64,000 bases of DNA from Lachnospiraceae bacterium UBA3821. GTDB lineage: Bacteria; Bacillota; Clostridia; Lachnospirales; Lachnospiraceae. The position numbers and the translations under genes were made by a program. The notes beneath the pieces were generated by a model. That model was not told where the DNA came from. It made no database searches and worked only from the letters and a program-made list of their open reading frames with translations. The first letter of the stretch is position 1, and each line of letters starts with the position of its first letter. The DNA lies in the NCBI GenBank assembly GCA_002368865.1, contig DFDT01000147.1:15141-79140 (forward strand), in the 5' to 3' direction. Positions 54,401 through 62,406 of the stretch are shown here, one piece after another.

Positions 54401-56664
54401 GCCACAGGATCCAGGGCACTCACCGAGATGCCAGACTTGGGCTCCTCCGCCTTCGGGCCTGCCTGCTGTCCGCCTGCCTTGGGCTCCTCCGCCTTCGGTG
54501 CCTCTAACACCAGACCTCCATCCGCATAGGCCTTCTGCAGCTTCTCCGTATCCTTACTTGCGGCGAGCTCATAAAGTGCGTCGCCCTCCGTCATTTTACG
54601 GAAGTTTTCCGTCTCGCGGATCTTGGCGGCACGCGCATTCAATTCCCCCACTGAGATTTCGGGATGCATATCCCCCGCCGCAATTTTCTCCGCCCAGAGT
54701 TCTTCCCTTGCAAGGATCCTGGAAAGGGCAAGGGCGGTCGTCGTTCTTGTGATCTCATCACGGTCATTTGTCTGCGAGCCCTGCGCTGCGGAAAGCCAGT
54801 CCAGATTTCTGTCTTCCCTGTAATCCACGTCGTTGGGATGGATCCCATTCCCCACGCCCATCAGTTTTCCAAAATCCGTCTTTAGTTCGAGCATATCATC
54901 CAGCTTCAGGAGAGTCTTGATGCCGAAAGCGCGATGGACTGACACCATATTCTCCGTCAGATGCTCATAAACCGTCCGGTCCCCCTCCTTGGATTCCAGG
55001 AAATCCGGGAACTCCTTTAGCTTCTTGACGGCCTCCTGCATGGCCTCCCGGGCCCTCTCATCCTCCGGGTCGCCCGCATAGTCTCTGAGCGTACCGATTG
55101 CTTTATTATACTCTTTCAGCTGCTCCGTCCAGGCACCCGCTTTGCCGTTCTTTTCCGCATTGCGAACGATACCGCCTAAGATGTCCTCCACATTGTCGAA
55201 CAACTTCTCCGCCTCATCCCCTGCCAGTCTGTCATTTGTCAGCATGGGATCCTTCTTGTAATAGATCCGGCCGGGATAATAGACATCCGCATATCCCATG
55301 GTATAACCGCCGCCAATGCCAACGCTGAAAAACGGTTTTCCGCCCATGAGCTTCGTAAGTTCCTCCTGCTTAAGGGTCACGGGATAGCTGACACCCTTTC
55401 CCTCGATCTGTCCCGTCGCCATGTCTCCCATGGCATTGGCGGACTCATGCGTCGTCGGTACGTCCACGGTGACCTTCCCGGTTTCGCTCAATTCGACCAG
55501 TCCCGGCTCCTCGGCGTGGATCACCGGCTTTTCCTTTTTCCGTTTCTCATACTCCGGCACGTTGATGTCCCGAATCCACGTAAGGGAGAGACCGTTTGGA
55601 GCCGCAGTTCGTCCGCCCCAGCTCTTATGCACCTCTGTCGCCCGATGTACCAGCTCATCCATGGTCATGGTGCCGGTGATCTTTCCGTTCGCAGGAAGGG
55701 AATCCTCGTAGCGGATCCTCTTGCCGTCCTTGCTGATGCCGGTGATGGTCACAAAATGCCCGTCTATGGCCAGAGCCACCGGGGATTTGTCCACCTGGAT
55801 CGCCTTCCGGATCTGATCCGTCAGCTGAGCCTTCATCTGCTCCTTATAGTATACCAGAATGGTTTTATACTGTGCGTTATCCACCGGCTCTCCGTCCACG
55901 AACAGTTCATCCTTTACCAATGGCTTCATGGTAATCTGCGCCATGCTCTCATTGGGCAGCACCTGTCCCAGCAGATCCGCATTCTCCATCAGGCCGTTCA
56001 CCCCGTCCGTATTCATGCGGTAGGAAGCCGCGCTCTGCTTTCTCTGAATTCCATTGTCCTTTGATTTTACCGTTCTGTCCTTGGAGCGGTCCGGTCTCCA
56101 GGCGCGGATCTTCTCCTGGGACAGATCAATGCCCCTGCTCTTTAACAAAAGGGAATAGGAGCAGGACCAGCACCCGTTTCCGCTGGTCTGCTGATTCGGA
56201 TATTTCAGATCGGAGAAGCCGACAAAGCCGTCCTTCTCATCCGGCTCCGGTCTGGGCGCAGTCTTCCCCTCCGCCAGATCCGCCTTCGATGCGTCTCCCA
56301 GGCGCTTGACCTCTCTGGCCGTGTTCAGTCTGGCTTCCATGTATTCCTTCTCCGGCTCGTTCAGCTCTTCCCCATGGTCCTCCCAGAACTCCTCCAGCGT
56401 CTCCAGATTTCCGGTATTCAGGATCTCTTCGGTCAAACCGCCCTTTCGCAGAAGGGGCTTGTAGCCAATCACCGCCTCTACCGGTTTCCCCGTCCTTGGG
56501 TTGATGACCGGCTTCTTCGTTTTATCGTCGATGACAACCTGCGTGATCTTCTCATACCGGACAAACGGACGGGGATTATCCCTCTTTTGCGCCTTGGGCT
56601 GCTCTACTTTCTGATTCTCTTTCTTCGGTTCGTCTGCTTTTGTTTGTTCTTCCTTCGGTGGCAT
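51424..56664 (-). CDS. Giant protein with papain-like cysteine protease domain, 1746 aa
   Basis: After a basic, disordered N terminus, residues about 150-325 form a papain-fold peptidase resembling C39/C70 (AvrRpt2-like) enzymes: NQQTSGNGCWSCS with candidate nucleophile Cys165 and oxyanion Gln158/159, GHFVTIT with His303, and YEDS with Asp321 as third residue. The remaining about 1400 residues are helical, with a coiled coil near 1090-1170 (DQEKKNLDQRKAALDQQ) and an Ala/Lys-rich C-terminal tail ending KRSNTLRR. No signal peptide or membrane helix. GGAGG lies 8 bases before the ATG and a class II promoter (56747-56774) 83 bp upstream. Such proteases in large cytosolic proteins are often self-processing or effector domains. 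Target unknown; the triad assignment is by eye. Confidence 0.8.
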   Translation of the reverse strand: MPPKEEQTKADEPKKENQKVEQPKAQKRDNPRPFVRYEKITQVVIDDKTKKPVINPRTGKPVEAVIGYKPLLRKGGLTEEILNTGNLETLEEFWEDHGEELNEPEKEYMEARLNTAREVKRLGDASKADLAEGKTAPRPEPDEKDGFVGFSDLKYPNQQTSGNGCWSCSYSLLLKSRGIDLSQEKIRAWRPDRSKDRTVKSKDNGIQRKQSAASYRMNTDGVNGLMENADLLGQVLPNESMAQITMKPLVKDELFVDGEPVDNAQYKTILVYYKEQMKAQLTDQIRKAIQVDKSPVALAIDGHFVTITGISKDGKRIRYEDSLPANGKITGTMTMDELVHRATEVHKSWGGRTAAPNGLSLTWIRDINVPEYEKRKKEKPVIHAEEPGLVELSETGKVTVDVPTTHESANAMGDMATGQIEGKGVSYPVTLKQEELTKLMGGKPFFSVGIGGGYTMGYADVYYPGRIYYKKDPMLTNDRLAGDEAEKLFDNVEDILGGIVRNAEKNGKAGAWTEQLKEYNKAIGTLRDYAGDPEDERAREAMQEAVKKLKEFPDFLESKEGDRTVYEHLTENMVSVHRAFGIKTLLKLDDMLELKTDFGKLMGVGNGIHPNDVDYREDRNLDWLSAAQGSQTNDRDEITRTTTALALSRILAREELWAEKIAAGDMHPEISVGELNARAAKIRETENFRKMTEGDALYELAASKDTEKLQKAYADGGLVLEAPKAEEPKAGGQQAGPKAEEPKSGISVSALDPVAAPLRAPEEKKDIKAKHTLFDIQQGQWVGGSALFGLLGDTLTQKEMGSIYKKLSIMRLFTDDPDSPKVYGENYKEIAEELGEGGLDLMEREEGPKRQILKGNGIYDHYVDDRVDEPLKVWQEGMRELGAALEKKAQMDNFASPAERNYFYVMKGFVDDINNGTFSKKYLENPAYEYAHNMTGKLMNTAPTAKIKEKDGKYIFSTHISKKTDDYRNVRLIQDTGMIDAMAGGMKVTGMLEEHLSGGDVGREELIAEYRLQQQRMEKALSISEEKFNALKAQGVFDEVYNQFSAEGARGYGYALVDARSRAEFLEAGYPASDLAAVSPFIRELVATTRNNSVASKKLEEDQAKHEADRLKLEEDQKNLPENAAPEQVKALEDRKAKLDQEKKNLDQRKAALDQQLETQKLMEETWKKVTDTAGHLTAQERREKLQELHDSTVTISGRLAAHDQLDIATHNLEQRMNARLTYSEQALMANTADALYRIVDGRNVDPMLMRSSDQFKKFKEELKNLAQMEKDLDPTDEWEVKQYQEQAAKVVQAGNDYLRYKTKQLNGSAHDRSGTEALRVSVVDGVVNSLKSAKVPGAEAPMLQKGVKPIGVTVPETGGRILGTQQKSGLPVDYDSYIRLHTGRAAANGTREEMIEDISRVMAAYMLKTAKEPVKFDLNHIHKCAEQLKSKFNLNDLDQESLSRYLGSQGNVKNVIREIRGKVYGFKNDVTYEKYLDQMRELYRQMADPAKDKRYAGDEAYKKLYEQVEKVAHLPENLDGIDQERLMEIIEGANFEILRAAQKCAVAHALDDGNRKNLNGLAGEAMDSLSVMSDLVESGSARFKATLKKVNEARGTLSFENEYLSVKYGGMAKIEPEDYGNGHFGRELRDLDENRLKAMKQTVQKSLTEQQKEQLKGALGDAKEAVSAAEQKALKGAAADAKEALKSANKTQKSQEAPESTKRPTLDGAEKKADGKKPEAQKKDAEKKEAEKQESKIKRSNTLRR

Positions 56665-56746
56665 TTTCAGATCCTCCTTGTATATTGGTTTGTGCTTGTT
56701 TTAAATGTTCCAATCTTATTTGTTCCCTTCAAAGCCTTCTGCCTGT

Positions 56747-56774
56747 AATACCCTGTTTTGCCGGGATAGGTTGC
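56747..56774 (-). promoter_or_regulatory. Class II promoter GCAACC-N15-GGGTATT
   Basis: GCAACC (56769-56774) and GGGTATT (56747-56753) on the minus strand, spacer 15. It lies in the 165-bp gap after the BMP lipoprotein gene and 83 bp before the protease-domain giant gene. Confidence 0.85.
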
Positions 56775-56829
56775 AGGTCAACGAAAAATTTCCCGGAATT
56801 CTCCGAATTTCCCGAATTTCCCGAATTTA

Positions 56830-57993
56830 TCAGAATGACTTTATAAAAGCGTCATACTCCGCCCGGTTTGACGGCGGATCAAGCTTTTCATCCATGATCT
56901 CCTGCTGCAGTTCCAGCATCTGTTCATATACCTGATCGGAGTACAGCGCATGGCCTTCGCTCACGCCCATGGCTCCCTCAGCCAGCCCGAGACTGATCGC
57001 TCTCCCGCCGATCTGTTCTCCCTCCAGATAGTCCATCGACACCTGAAAAACCGCCTTGTTCACATATTTCAACGCACTGGTCAGAACATGCTCCGGCGCG
57101 AGATAGGACTGATCCTTATCAACGCCGATCACGTAATTTTCGGTCTCCTGTGCCGCTTGGATCACACCGAGCCCGCTTTCTCCCGCTGCCTGAAACACAA
57201 TGTCACAGCCGTCCTGATACAGATTGCCGGCCAGTTCTTTGCCGCGATAGGAATCGTCAAAGGTTCCGACATAGACGGTCTCTACCTCGATCTGCTTTCC
57301 CAACTCCTTTGCCGCATAGGCGACTCCCGCGCGGTACCCGTACTCAAACTGGTCGATCACCGCATTGGACTCGCCGCCTACAAACCCGACCTTTCCGGTC
57401 TTCGTCACATTCCCCGCCACAAATCCGACCAAAAAAGAGGGTTCTTCAGCCCGAAAGACCACGCTGGTCACATTGCCGGCCGGTTCATCGTAAGCATAAT
57501 CAACGATGGCAAAGGAAACCTCCGGATGCTTTCCCGCCTTTCCCAGCAGTTCATCCGCACAGTCATATCCGATTCCCCAACACAACGTGCCGCCTTTCTC
57601 CACCAACATATCGATATTTTGTTCAAAATCAACCTCTGAAGCTGATTCATAGAATTCCGTCTCGCACTCCACCGCACCGGAGAGCCGCTGAAGTCCCTCC
57701 CATGCGCTCTGATTAAAGGATTCGTCCTCAATTCCGCCTGTATAAGTGACAATCCCCACAACAGGCACGCCTCCTGCACCGACCTGTACCGTCGGAGCGT
57801 TCTCTGTTGTCCCAGCCTCCACTGCCTGTGCGCTCTCTGTCGTCCCGGTCTCCACAGACGCTTCCGCTGATGCCTTGGAATCCTCTGTAGACTGCATCAC
57901 GGATTGCTCCCCCGTGTCCGTATTCCGTCCGCAGGCAGCACATAGCAAAAGCAACCCCGTTACGCATAATATCGCAATATTTGTTTTTTTCAT
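56830..57993 (-). CDS. BMP-family (PnrA-like) substrate-binding lipoprotein
   Basis: The 387-aa protein has a signal peptide with lipobox ending in LCAAC (Cys21), a Thr/Glu/Ala-rich linker and a BMP/PnrA-type periplasmic-binding fold: VGIVTYTGGIEDESFNQSAWEGL opening, EEPSFLVGFVAG, GKVGFVGGE and VIGVDKDQSY segments. Members bind purine nucleosides or related ligands for ABC transporters. No ABC permease is nearby; the preceding gene is a coiled-coil protein 17 bp away. It may be a sensing component like the lipoproteins at 10-14 kb. The frame is open 139 codons upstream, but that part overlaps the coiled-coil gene; the ATG at 57993 directly precedes the signal peptide. Confidence 0.88.
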   Translation of the reverse strand: MKKTNIAILCVTGLLLLCAACGRNTDTGEQSVMQSTEDSKASAEASVETGTTESAQAVEAGTTENAPTVQVGAGGVPVVGIVTYTGGIEDESFNQSAWEGLQRLSGAVECETEFYESASEVDFEQNIDMLVEKGGTLCWGIGYDCADELLGKAGKHPEVSFAIVDYAYDEPAGNVTSVVFRAEEPSFLVGFVAGNVTKTGKVGFVGGESNAVIDQFEYGYRAGVAYAAKELGKQIEVETVYVGTFDDSYRGKELAGNLYQDGCDIVFQAAGESGLGVIQAAQETENYVIGVDKDQSYLAPEHVLTSALKYVNKAVFQVSMDYLEGEQIGGRAISLGLAEGAMGVSEGHALYSDQVYEQMLELQQEIMDEKLDPPSNRAEYDAFIKSF

Positions 57994-58010
57994 TTTCGTC
58001 CGCTCTCCTG

Positions 58011-59570
58011 TTAAACAATATTCCAACCTTGGTCGATGGTCTTCTGTTCCGCCGGTTGTTTCTGAGTCGCTTTCTGTTTCTGAGTCGTTTTCTGCTTTTG
58101 TGCCGATTTCTCTTTCTGTGCCGCTTTCCGTTCCCGTGCAGGCTTCTGCTCTTGTGGAGATTTCTGCTCCTCTGTCGGCAGCAATTTCGCACGCAAATAC
58201 CGGATCTGAGTTCCAATCTCTTTTTTCCTTGCGCTTACATCGTACTTTTTCATGTCGACAGCTTCTATATAGGGATCGTTCGGATCGGACCGTCTTATGA
58301 TCTCTTCCTTCAATTGTGCATTGGTCGCCTTCTTCACACGCTTTTGCGACTGATCCGGTGTTACTGTCTCCTGTTTTGGAATAGCCGCATACCCCCGCAC
58401 TCTGTCGCAAAATTCCGTCATCGTCTCACCGTCCATGGGCGACCACAGTTTTCCGTTCAAATTGCGTATTAACTCCACACTTCTGGAAACAGATCTGCCG
58501 TATTCCTCCGAATTCGTGTTCGGATCCAGTCGAATCGCATCCTCCTTTTGCAGCTGTTCCTCCAATTGTGGACGCAGCGTATCTCGCATTTCCGCGATCA
58601 TGGCTGCTTCTTCTGATATACACAACTTCTCCAGTTTCTCCAACAGATCAATGGCTCTTTCTTTCTCAGTCTGTATATCTTTCGCCAGATATCCTCTCAG
58701 TGCGTCCGTCACCTTCCGCTGTTTATCGTAATAGCACGCTGCCTGCGTGATCCTGTCTTTCCCGGTGATGCCTGACTTGTATCCCTGCGATATATCGTCC
58801 ATGTACTGCTTCAGCTCCCCGAGACCGGATCTTAAAATCTCCGCTTTCTCTATGCTGGCGGCATCCGATGCGTTTTCTTTTACGACCTTGTCCAACGCTT
58901 CATATAGCGCGCTTACCTCTCGGTAAACCTGCATCTGTTTCTCCTTGTTGGTCAATACCTGTTTCTCTTTTTCCGCTGCGCCCGCAGTGTTGGCGTCGTC
59001 TGCTTTTGTGTCATCTGCAGGATCAGCCGTGTCTGCATCTTCTGACTGCTCCGTGGGCTCTGCCTCGTCCGGCTTTGCTATATCCGTTTTGGCTGCCGCA
59101 GTTTCCTCTGCCTGAGAAGCTGACGTTTCCAATTCCGCCATAACCCCTTCCTTATCCGGCCAGATCTCCCACTCTTTTTCAATCTTATCCAGCCACTCTC
59201 TATGTTCCTGCTCGCTCTCCGATGCCGCATTCTTCCCGTCCTCCGATACTTCCAAGGCACTTAACAGATCCTGCTCCAGTTTTTTCAGACGTTGTATTAT
59301 CCGCAGACGGCGCGCCTTCTCGGCTGCCGCAGCCGCATCCACATACTTTTTGTAGAGGATCACCATCTGGTTTTCGCGATGCTCTTTTCTTTCCTTTTGA
59401 ATCTTTTCCATTGCACGCTGAACCTTTACCTCTCGCTCCGCGTACGCTTTCGCCATATCCGGGTCAAACTGCGCCAGAGCCTTGATCACATTTGCATTTC
59501 TCGGATCTCCTGGTCGGGATGCATCCAGGTACGTTATGATTTTTTTAACGATAGCTTCCAGTTCTTTCAT
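58011..59570 (-). CDS. Coiled-coil protein of unknown function, 519 aa
   Basis: A soluble, highly charged, helical protein with an Asp/Ala/Glu-rich linker at about residues 160-210 and a C-terminal stretch of short AQKQKTTQKQK-type repeats. It resembles the giant proteins in composition but I see no shared module. The ATG at 59570 is chosen because GGAGGG lies 8 bases upstream; an ATG at 59591 lacks a site. A class I promoter (59605-59635) precedes it, so unlike the giants it belongs to the first regulatory tier. It forms an operon with the BMP lipoprotein gene. Confidence 0.65.
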   Translation of the reverse strand: MKELEAIVKKIITYLDASRPGDPRNANVIKALAQFDPDMAKAYAEREVKVQRAMEKIQKERKEHRENQMVILYKKYVDAAAAAEKARRLRIIQRLKKLEQDLLSALEVSEDGKNAASESEQEHREWLDKIEKEWEIWPDKEGVMAELETSASQAEETAAAKTDIAKPDEAEPTEQSEDADTADPADDTKADDANTAGAAEKEKQVLTNKEKQMQVYREVSALYEALDKVVKENASDAASIEKAEILRSGLGELKQYMDDISQGYKSGITGKDRITQAACYYDKQRKVTDALRGYLAKDIQTEKERAIDLLEKLEKLCISEEAAMIAEMRDTLRPQLEEQLQKEDAIRLDPNTNSEEYGRSVSRSVELIRNLNGKLWSPMDGETMTEFCDRVRGYAAIPKQETVTPDQSQKRVKKATNAQLKEEIIRRSDPNDPYIEAVDMKKYDVSARKKEIGTQIRYLRAKLLPTEEQKSPQEQKPARERKAAQKEKSAQKQKTTQKQKATQKQPAEQKTIDQGWNIV

Positions 59571-59604
59571 CAGTCCGTCCCTCCATGACATTATTTGACA
59601 TTTT

Positions 59605-59635
59605 ATTGTACCGCATCATGTCCAATAGATGTCCA
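59605..59635 (-). promoter_or_regulatory. Class I promoter: TGGACA direct repeat, 8 bp, TACAAT
   Basis: On the minus strand TGGACA at 59630-59635 and 59619-59624, 11 bp apart, then 8 bases to TACAAT (59605-59610). It starts the coiled-coil/BMP operon. Confidence 0.8.
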
Positions 59636-59696
59636 GTATCCCATAAGAGAAAACGATGCAGGAAATAGATGAAAACGGTAATTGAATTCGAATGAT

Positions 59697-59725
59697 TTGC
59701 GATATGAGTTTTTATATGATAAAAT
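59697..59725 (+). promoter_or_regulatory. Housekeeping-type promoter of the plus-strand gene
   Basis: TTGCGA (59697-59702), 17 bases, TAAAAT (59720-59725), a good SigA-type promoter reading towards the metalloprotease gene and diverging from the class I promoter at 59605. Confidence 0.65.
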
Positions 59726-59785
59726 AGTCTGCGTTTGAACATGCAAATAAGATGTAAAGAACGAAAGATAAGGGGTGCACCTTCT

Positions 59786-60388
59786 ATGACTGACTTAAAT
59801 ATCCCGGAACTCTGGGCACAGATCAATTCCAACATTTTTCTTCTGTCCCTCACAGTGGCTGTGATACTGCCCTTTGCGGTGATATTGACCGGCTACGCCA
59901 TCCATATGTTGGGACTGACCCTTGCACAGCTCGCGGATCTGTTTATCGATTCCTGGGTTGTCTATGCCGTCATCAATTATCTTTTTTTCCCCGGAGTAAT
60001 GCTGCACGAGCTGGCTCATGCGCTTTTTGCGGTGCTCACCGGCGCCAGGGTAACAGAGCTTACCCTGTTCAAGCGGGACGGCGATTCGCTGGGACATGTA
60101 AATTTCCAACACAGGGGAGGCACGATCCTGGTTGCGGTGCAGCGCATTTTTATCTCTTCCGCCCCCATGTATGTCGGCGGCATTGTGGTCTTCGCCTGCC
60201 GCCATTTCATTCTACTTGCCTCCACTCCGTTGTGGGCAAAAATTCTCTCAGGCTACATCGGTATCTCCATGTTTTTCCATATGACCATGAGTCCGCAAGA
60301 CATCAAGGTTTATGTCAAGGGGATACCTGTATTTATGGTTCTCCTCTTTATCGAGGTGTTTCTGCTGCGGCTGTTTGGCATGATCTGA
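59786..60388 (+). CDS. Membrane metalloprotease-like protein with HELAH motif
   Basis: The only plus-strand gene. The 200-aa protein has about four to five transmembrane helices and the zinc-binding motif HELAH (residues 74-78) at the membrane edge, as in M50-like and DUF3267-like intramembrane proteases. The second metal ligand is not obvious; it could be a non-catalytic relative. The ATG at 59786 has AGGGG about 10 bases upstream; an earlier in-frame ATG at 59741 has none. It converges with the ATPase-like gene, which ends 22 bp away. A role in regulated proteolysis of an anti-sigma factor is conceivable from context but not shown. Confidence 0.75.
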   Translation: MTDLNIPELWAQINSNIFLLSLTVAVILPFAVILTGYAIHMLGLTLAQLADLFIDSWVVYAVINYLFFPGVMLHELAHALFAVLTGARVTELTLFKRDGDSLGHVNFQHRGGTILVAVQRIFISSAPMYVGGIVVFACRHFILLASTPLWAKILSGYIGISMFFHMTMSPQDIKVYVKGIPVFMVLLFIEVFLLRLFGMI

Positions 60389-60410
60389 TGCAACGCGGAT
60401 TCCTTTACGG

Positions 60411-61058
60411 TCAGAATTTCTTCTCGACCACAATTTCTGCATCATTTCCTTTCACGGCCACACGGATATCGTCTGCCAAATGCGTGAGCACAGACTTCTC
60501 CAGCTCATCCCACGCACCCTCTGCCTCCGGATTCTCTTCTGATTCCATCGCTTCCTCCACGCTCTGCCTGTAGTCTTCCAGACTCCATATGTACTGTCCC
60601 ATGGGCATGGGCGCCCCAGGCGCCATGGACGGATCTGCCATACCAATCCACGCATACTGCTTTGCGTTTCCGGCGATCTGCTCCTGCTGTTCCGGATGCT
60701 CCTTCAAATAAATACTGTCCTCGATCAGCTCCCGAATCCTGCCCGCAAGTCCGGGATAGGCTGCATTCTTTTTATTCTTCGAGGCATCGATCAGCTCCCG
60801 TTTTTTCATAATGTCCATGTTTGTGCGGAGCATCAGGTGGATCAGGCATCTTCCGTCTTTCTCTCCCTCCAGCCAGAACTCCGCCCGAAATTTCTCCGTG
60901 ATGGCATTGGTCATGCCAAAGGTTTCTTCGACTAACAGTTTTACCCGCAGCACGCTTTTACGGTCATATGCCATGTACTGTGAAAACTTATCCACCTCCT
61001 GCAGCGCCGCCTCTACCCCTCTGTCAAAATCCTCTATCTTGATTCTGTCTGTCTGCAT
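60411..61058 (-). CDS. Degenerate RsbW/histidine-kinase-like ATPase-fold protein
   Basis: The 215-aa protein begins like a GHKL ATPase: KLLVEETFGMTNAI resembles the N box with its Glu-Glu pair, and its end (IRVAVKGNDAEIVVEKKF) resembles the last strand of RsbW-like domains. Recognisable G1 and G2 ATP boxes are absent and a Pro/Met-rich insert lies at about residues 140-165, so ATP binding is doubtful. The start codon overlaps the previous stop as TAATG with GGAGG 6 bases upstream, showing translational coupling to the HD-GYP gene. It may bind a partner rather than act as an enzyme. Confidence 0.6.
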   Translation of the reverse strand: MQTDRIKIEDFDRGVEAALQEVDKFSQYMAYDRKSVLRVKLLVEETFGMTNAITEKFRAEFWLEGEKDGRCLIHLMLRTNMDIMKKRELIDASKNKKNAAYPGLAGRIRELIEDSIYLKEHPEQQEQIAGNAKQYAWIGMADPSMAPGAPMPMGQYIWSLEDYRQSVEEAMESEENPEAEGAWDELEKSVLTHLADDIRVAVKGNDAEIVVEKKF

Positions 61059-62377
61059 TATGCACCTCCTGCTTTCTTCCATGCTCCGCTGGCATAAAAA
61101 TCCTCCAATATCTCCCTATCCAGCTTTCCCCCTTCACACATCTGCCTTAGGATACCAAAGGCTTTCTGCGGAGACATTGCTGGCTTGTAAGGTCTGTCAT
61201 CCGCTGTGAGGGAATCATAAATATCAATGATCGTGAGCAGTCTGGTCTCCCGGGGGATCTGCGCTTTGGTCAGGTGCTGCGGATAACCGGAGCCGTCCAG
61301 CAGCTCATGATGTCCGCCCGCCCAAAGGCAGACGTCCTGATATTCATCCGAAAAACCCATTTTCTCCAACATCTCTCTGGTGTGTACCACGTGAGATTCC
61401 ATCACGCCGCGCTCCTCCGCTGTCAGCGTTCCTCTGCGTACCAGGAGTGCTTCCAGTTCATATTCGTCCAACAGAGGTATGTAACTGCCGTCTGATGTAA
61501 GGCAGCGCACTTCTCCAAGAGCTTCCAGCTTCTTTCGGTCTTCCTCATCCACATATCCTGCCCTGTTCACCCGCAGGATCAGCTCTTGTGCGTCTGCCAG
61601 CTTCCGCAGATTCGCTGTAACAGCCGCTGCTGTCGCTGTGTCTGCCCCTGTTGCAGTCCCCTGCACCATCCGGAGCTTTTCGCAGAGAGATGCCACCTCT
61701 ATCCGATGTAGCACATCCTTCTCCCTGTTACCTAAACGGGTAGCCTTATCCATCAAGCTCCGAGGCACGACCAGCTTACCGATATCATGTAACCATACAC
61801 TCGCCAAAAACGGAATCCTGTGGTCCTCAAATTCTGTCCTTCCCTGCGCTTTCAGCCAATCCAGATAAGCCTTGGCATAACGCACCATATTCTTCGTATG
61901 GTTGGCGTTGTACGGCGTCCGATCCTCCACGGCGCCTATCATGACCTGTACAAAACGGTCTACAAATCCGGTCAGTTTCCGGTTCAGTGCTTCGTTCTTC
62001 TCTCCCAGCTCTATCAAGGTAGTCAGATCACTCAGCAGTACGATGAGTCCGATCCGCTCCTCCCCACTCGTCAAAAGCGAAGCCACCACGCGATAGCGCC
62101 TGATCCCATCCTCCCGAATATAGGGCACCACTTTGGCGTTCATCTTCCTGGAATAAATCGCCTCCAGAATACATTGAAAAAACTCGTCATTCTCTGCTTT
62201 TTCCGGCATCAATTCCATGAGGGTTCTTCCCGGAAGCTGCTCCCCGCTTTGAACATCGAGCATTTCAGCCGCCGTATGATTGACAAGGCGGATCGTCCCG
62301 TCAATATCCGTCACAAGCACTCCGTCGGTTATATTTTCCACCAGATTTCCGTATAGGATCTCGTCATTTTTTTCCAT
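61058..62377 (-). CDS. PAS / HD-GYP domain protein, predicted c-di-GMP phosphodiesterase
   Basis: The 439-aa protein has an N-terminal PAS domain (about residues 10-120), a short helical linker and a C-terminal HD-GYP domain. Metal-binding residues are visible: the HD pair in WLHDIGK (about 197), the later His in ESHVVHTREML, and HHELLDGSGYP (about 356-366) with the GYP signature. A charged insert of about 100 residues lies between the two halves. HD-GYP enzymes hydrolyse c-di-GMP. The ATG at 62377 has GGAG 9 bases upstream; the frame opens slightly earlier with TTG. It follows the response regulator gene by 29 bp in the same operon. Confidence 0.88.
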   Translation of the reverse strand: MEKNDEILYGNLVENITDGVLVTDIDGTIRLVNHTAAEMLDVQSGEQLPGRTLMELMPEKAENDEFFQCILEAIYSRKMNAKVVPYIREDGIRRYRVVASLLTSGEERIGLIVLLSDLTTLIELGEKNEALNRKLTGFVDRFVQVMIGAVEDRTPYNANHTKNMVRYAKAYLDWLKAQGRTEFEDHRIPFLASVWLHDIGKLVVPRSLMDKATRLGNREKDVLHRIEVASLCEKLRMVQGTATGADTATAAAVTANLRKLADAQELILRVNRAGYVDEEDRKKLEALGEVRCLTSDGSYIPLLDEYELEALLVRRGTLTAEERGVMESHVVHTREMLEKMGFSDEYQDVCLWAGGHHELLDGSGYPQHLTKAQIPRETRLLTIIDIYDSLTADDRPYKPAMSPQKAFGILRQMCEGGKLDREILEDFYASGAWKKAGGA

Positions 62378-62406
62378 CCTGCATATCTCCAAACTGAATC
62401 TCTGTA

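Noticed and set aside
57994-58410. 139-codon upstream extension of the BMP lipoprotein frame
   Set aside because: It overlaps the coiled-coil gene and would bury the signal peptide; the ATG at 57993 is right before the lipoprotein signal.
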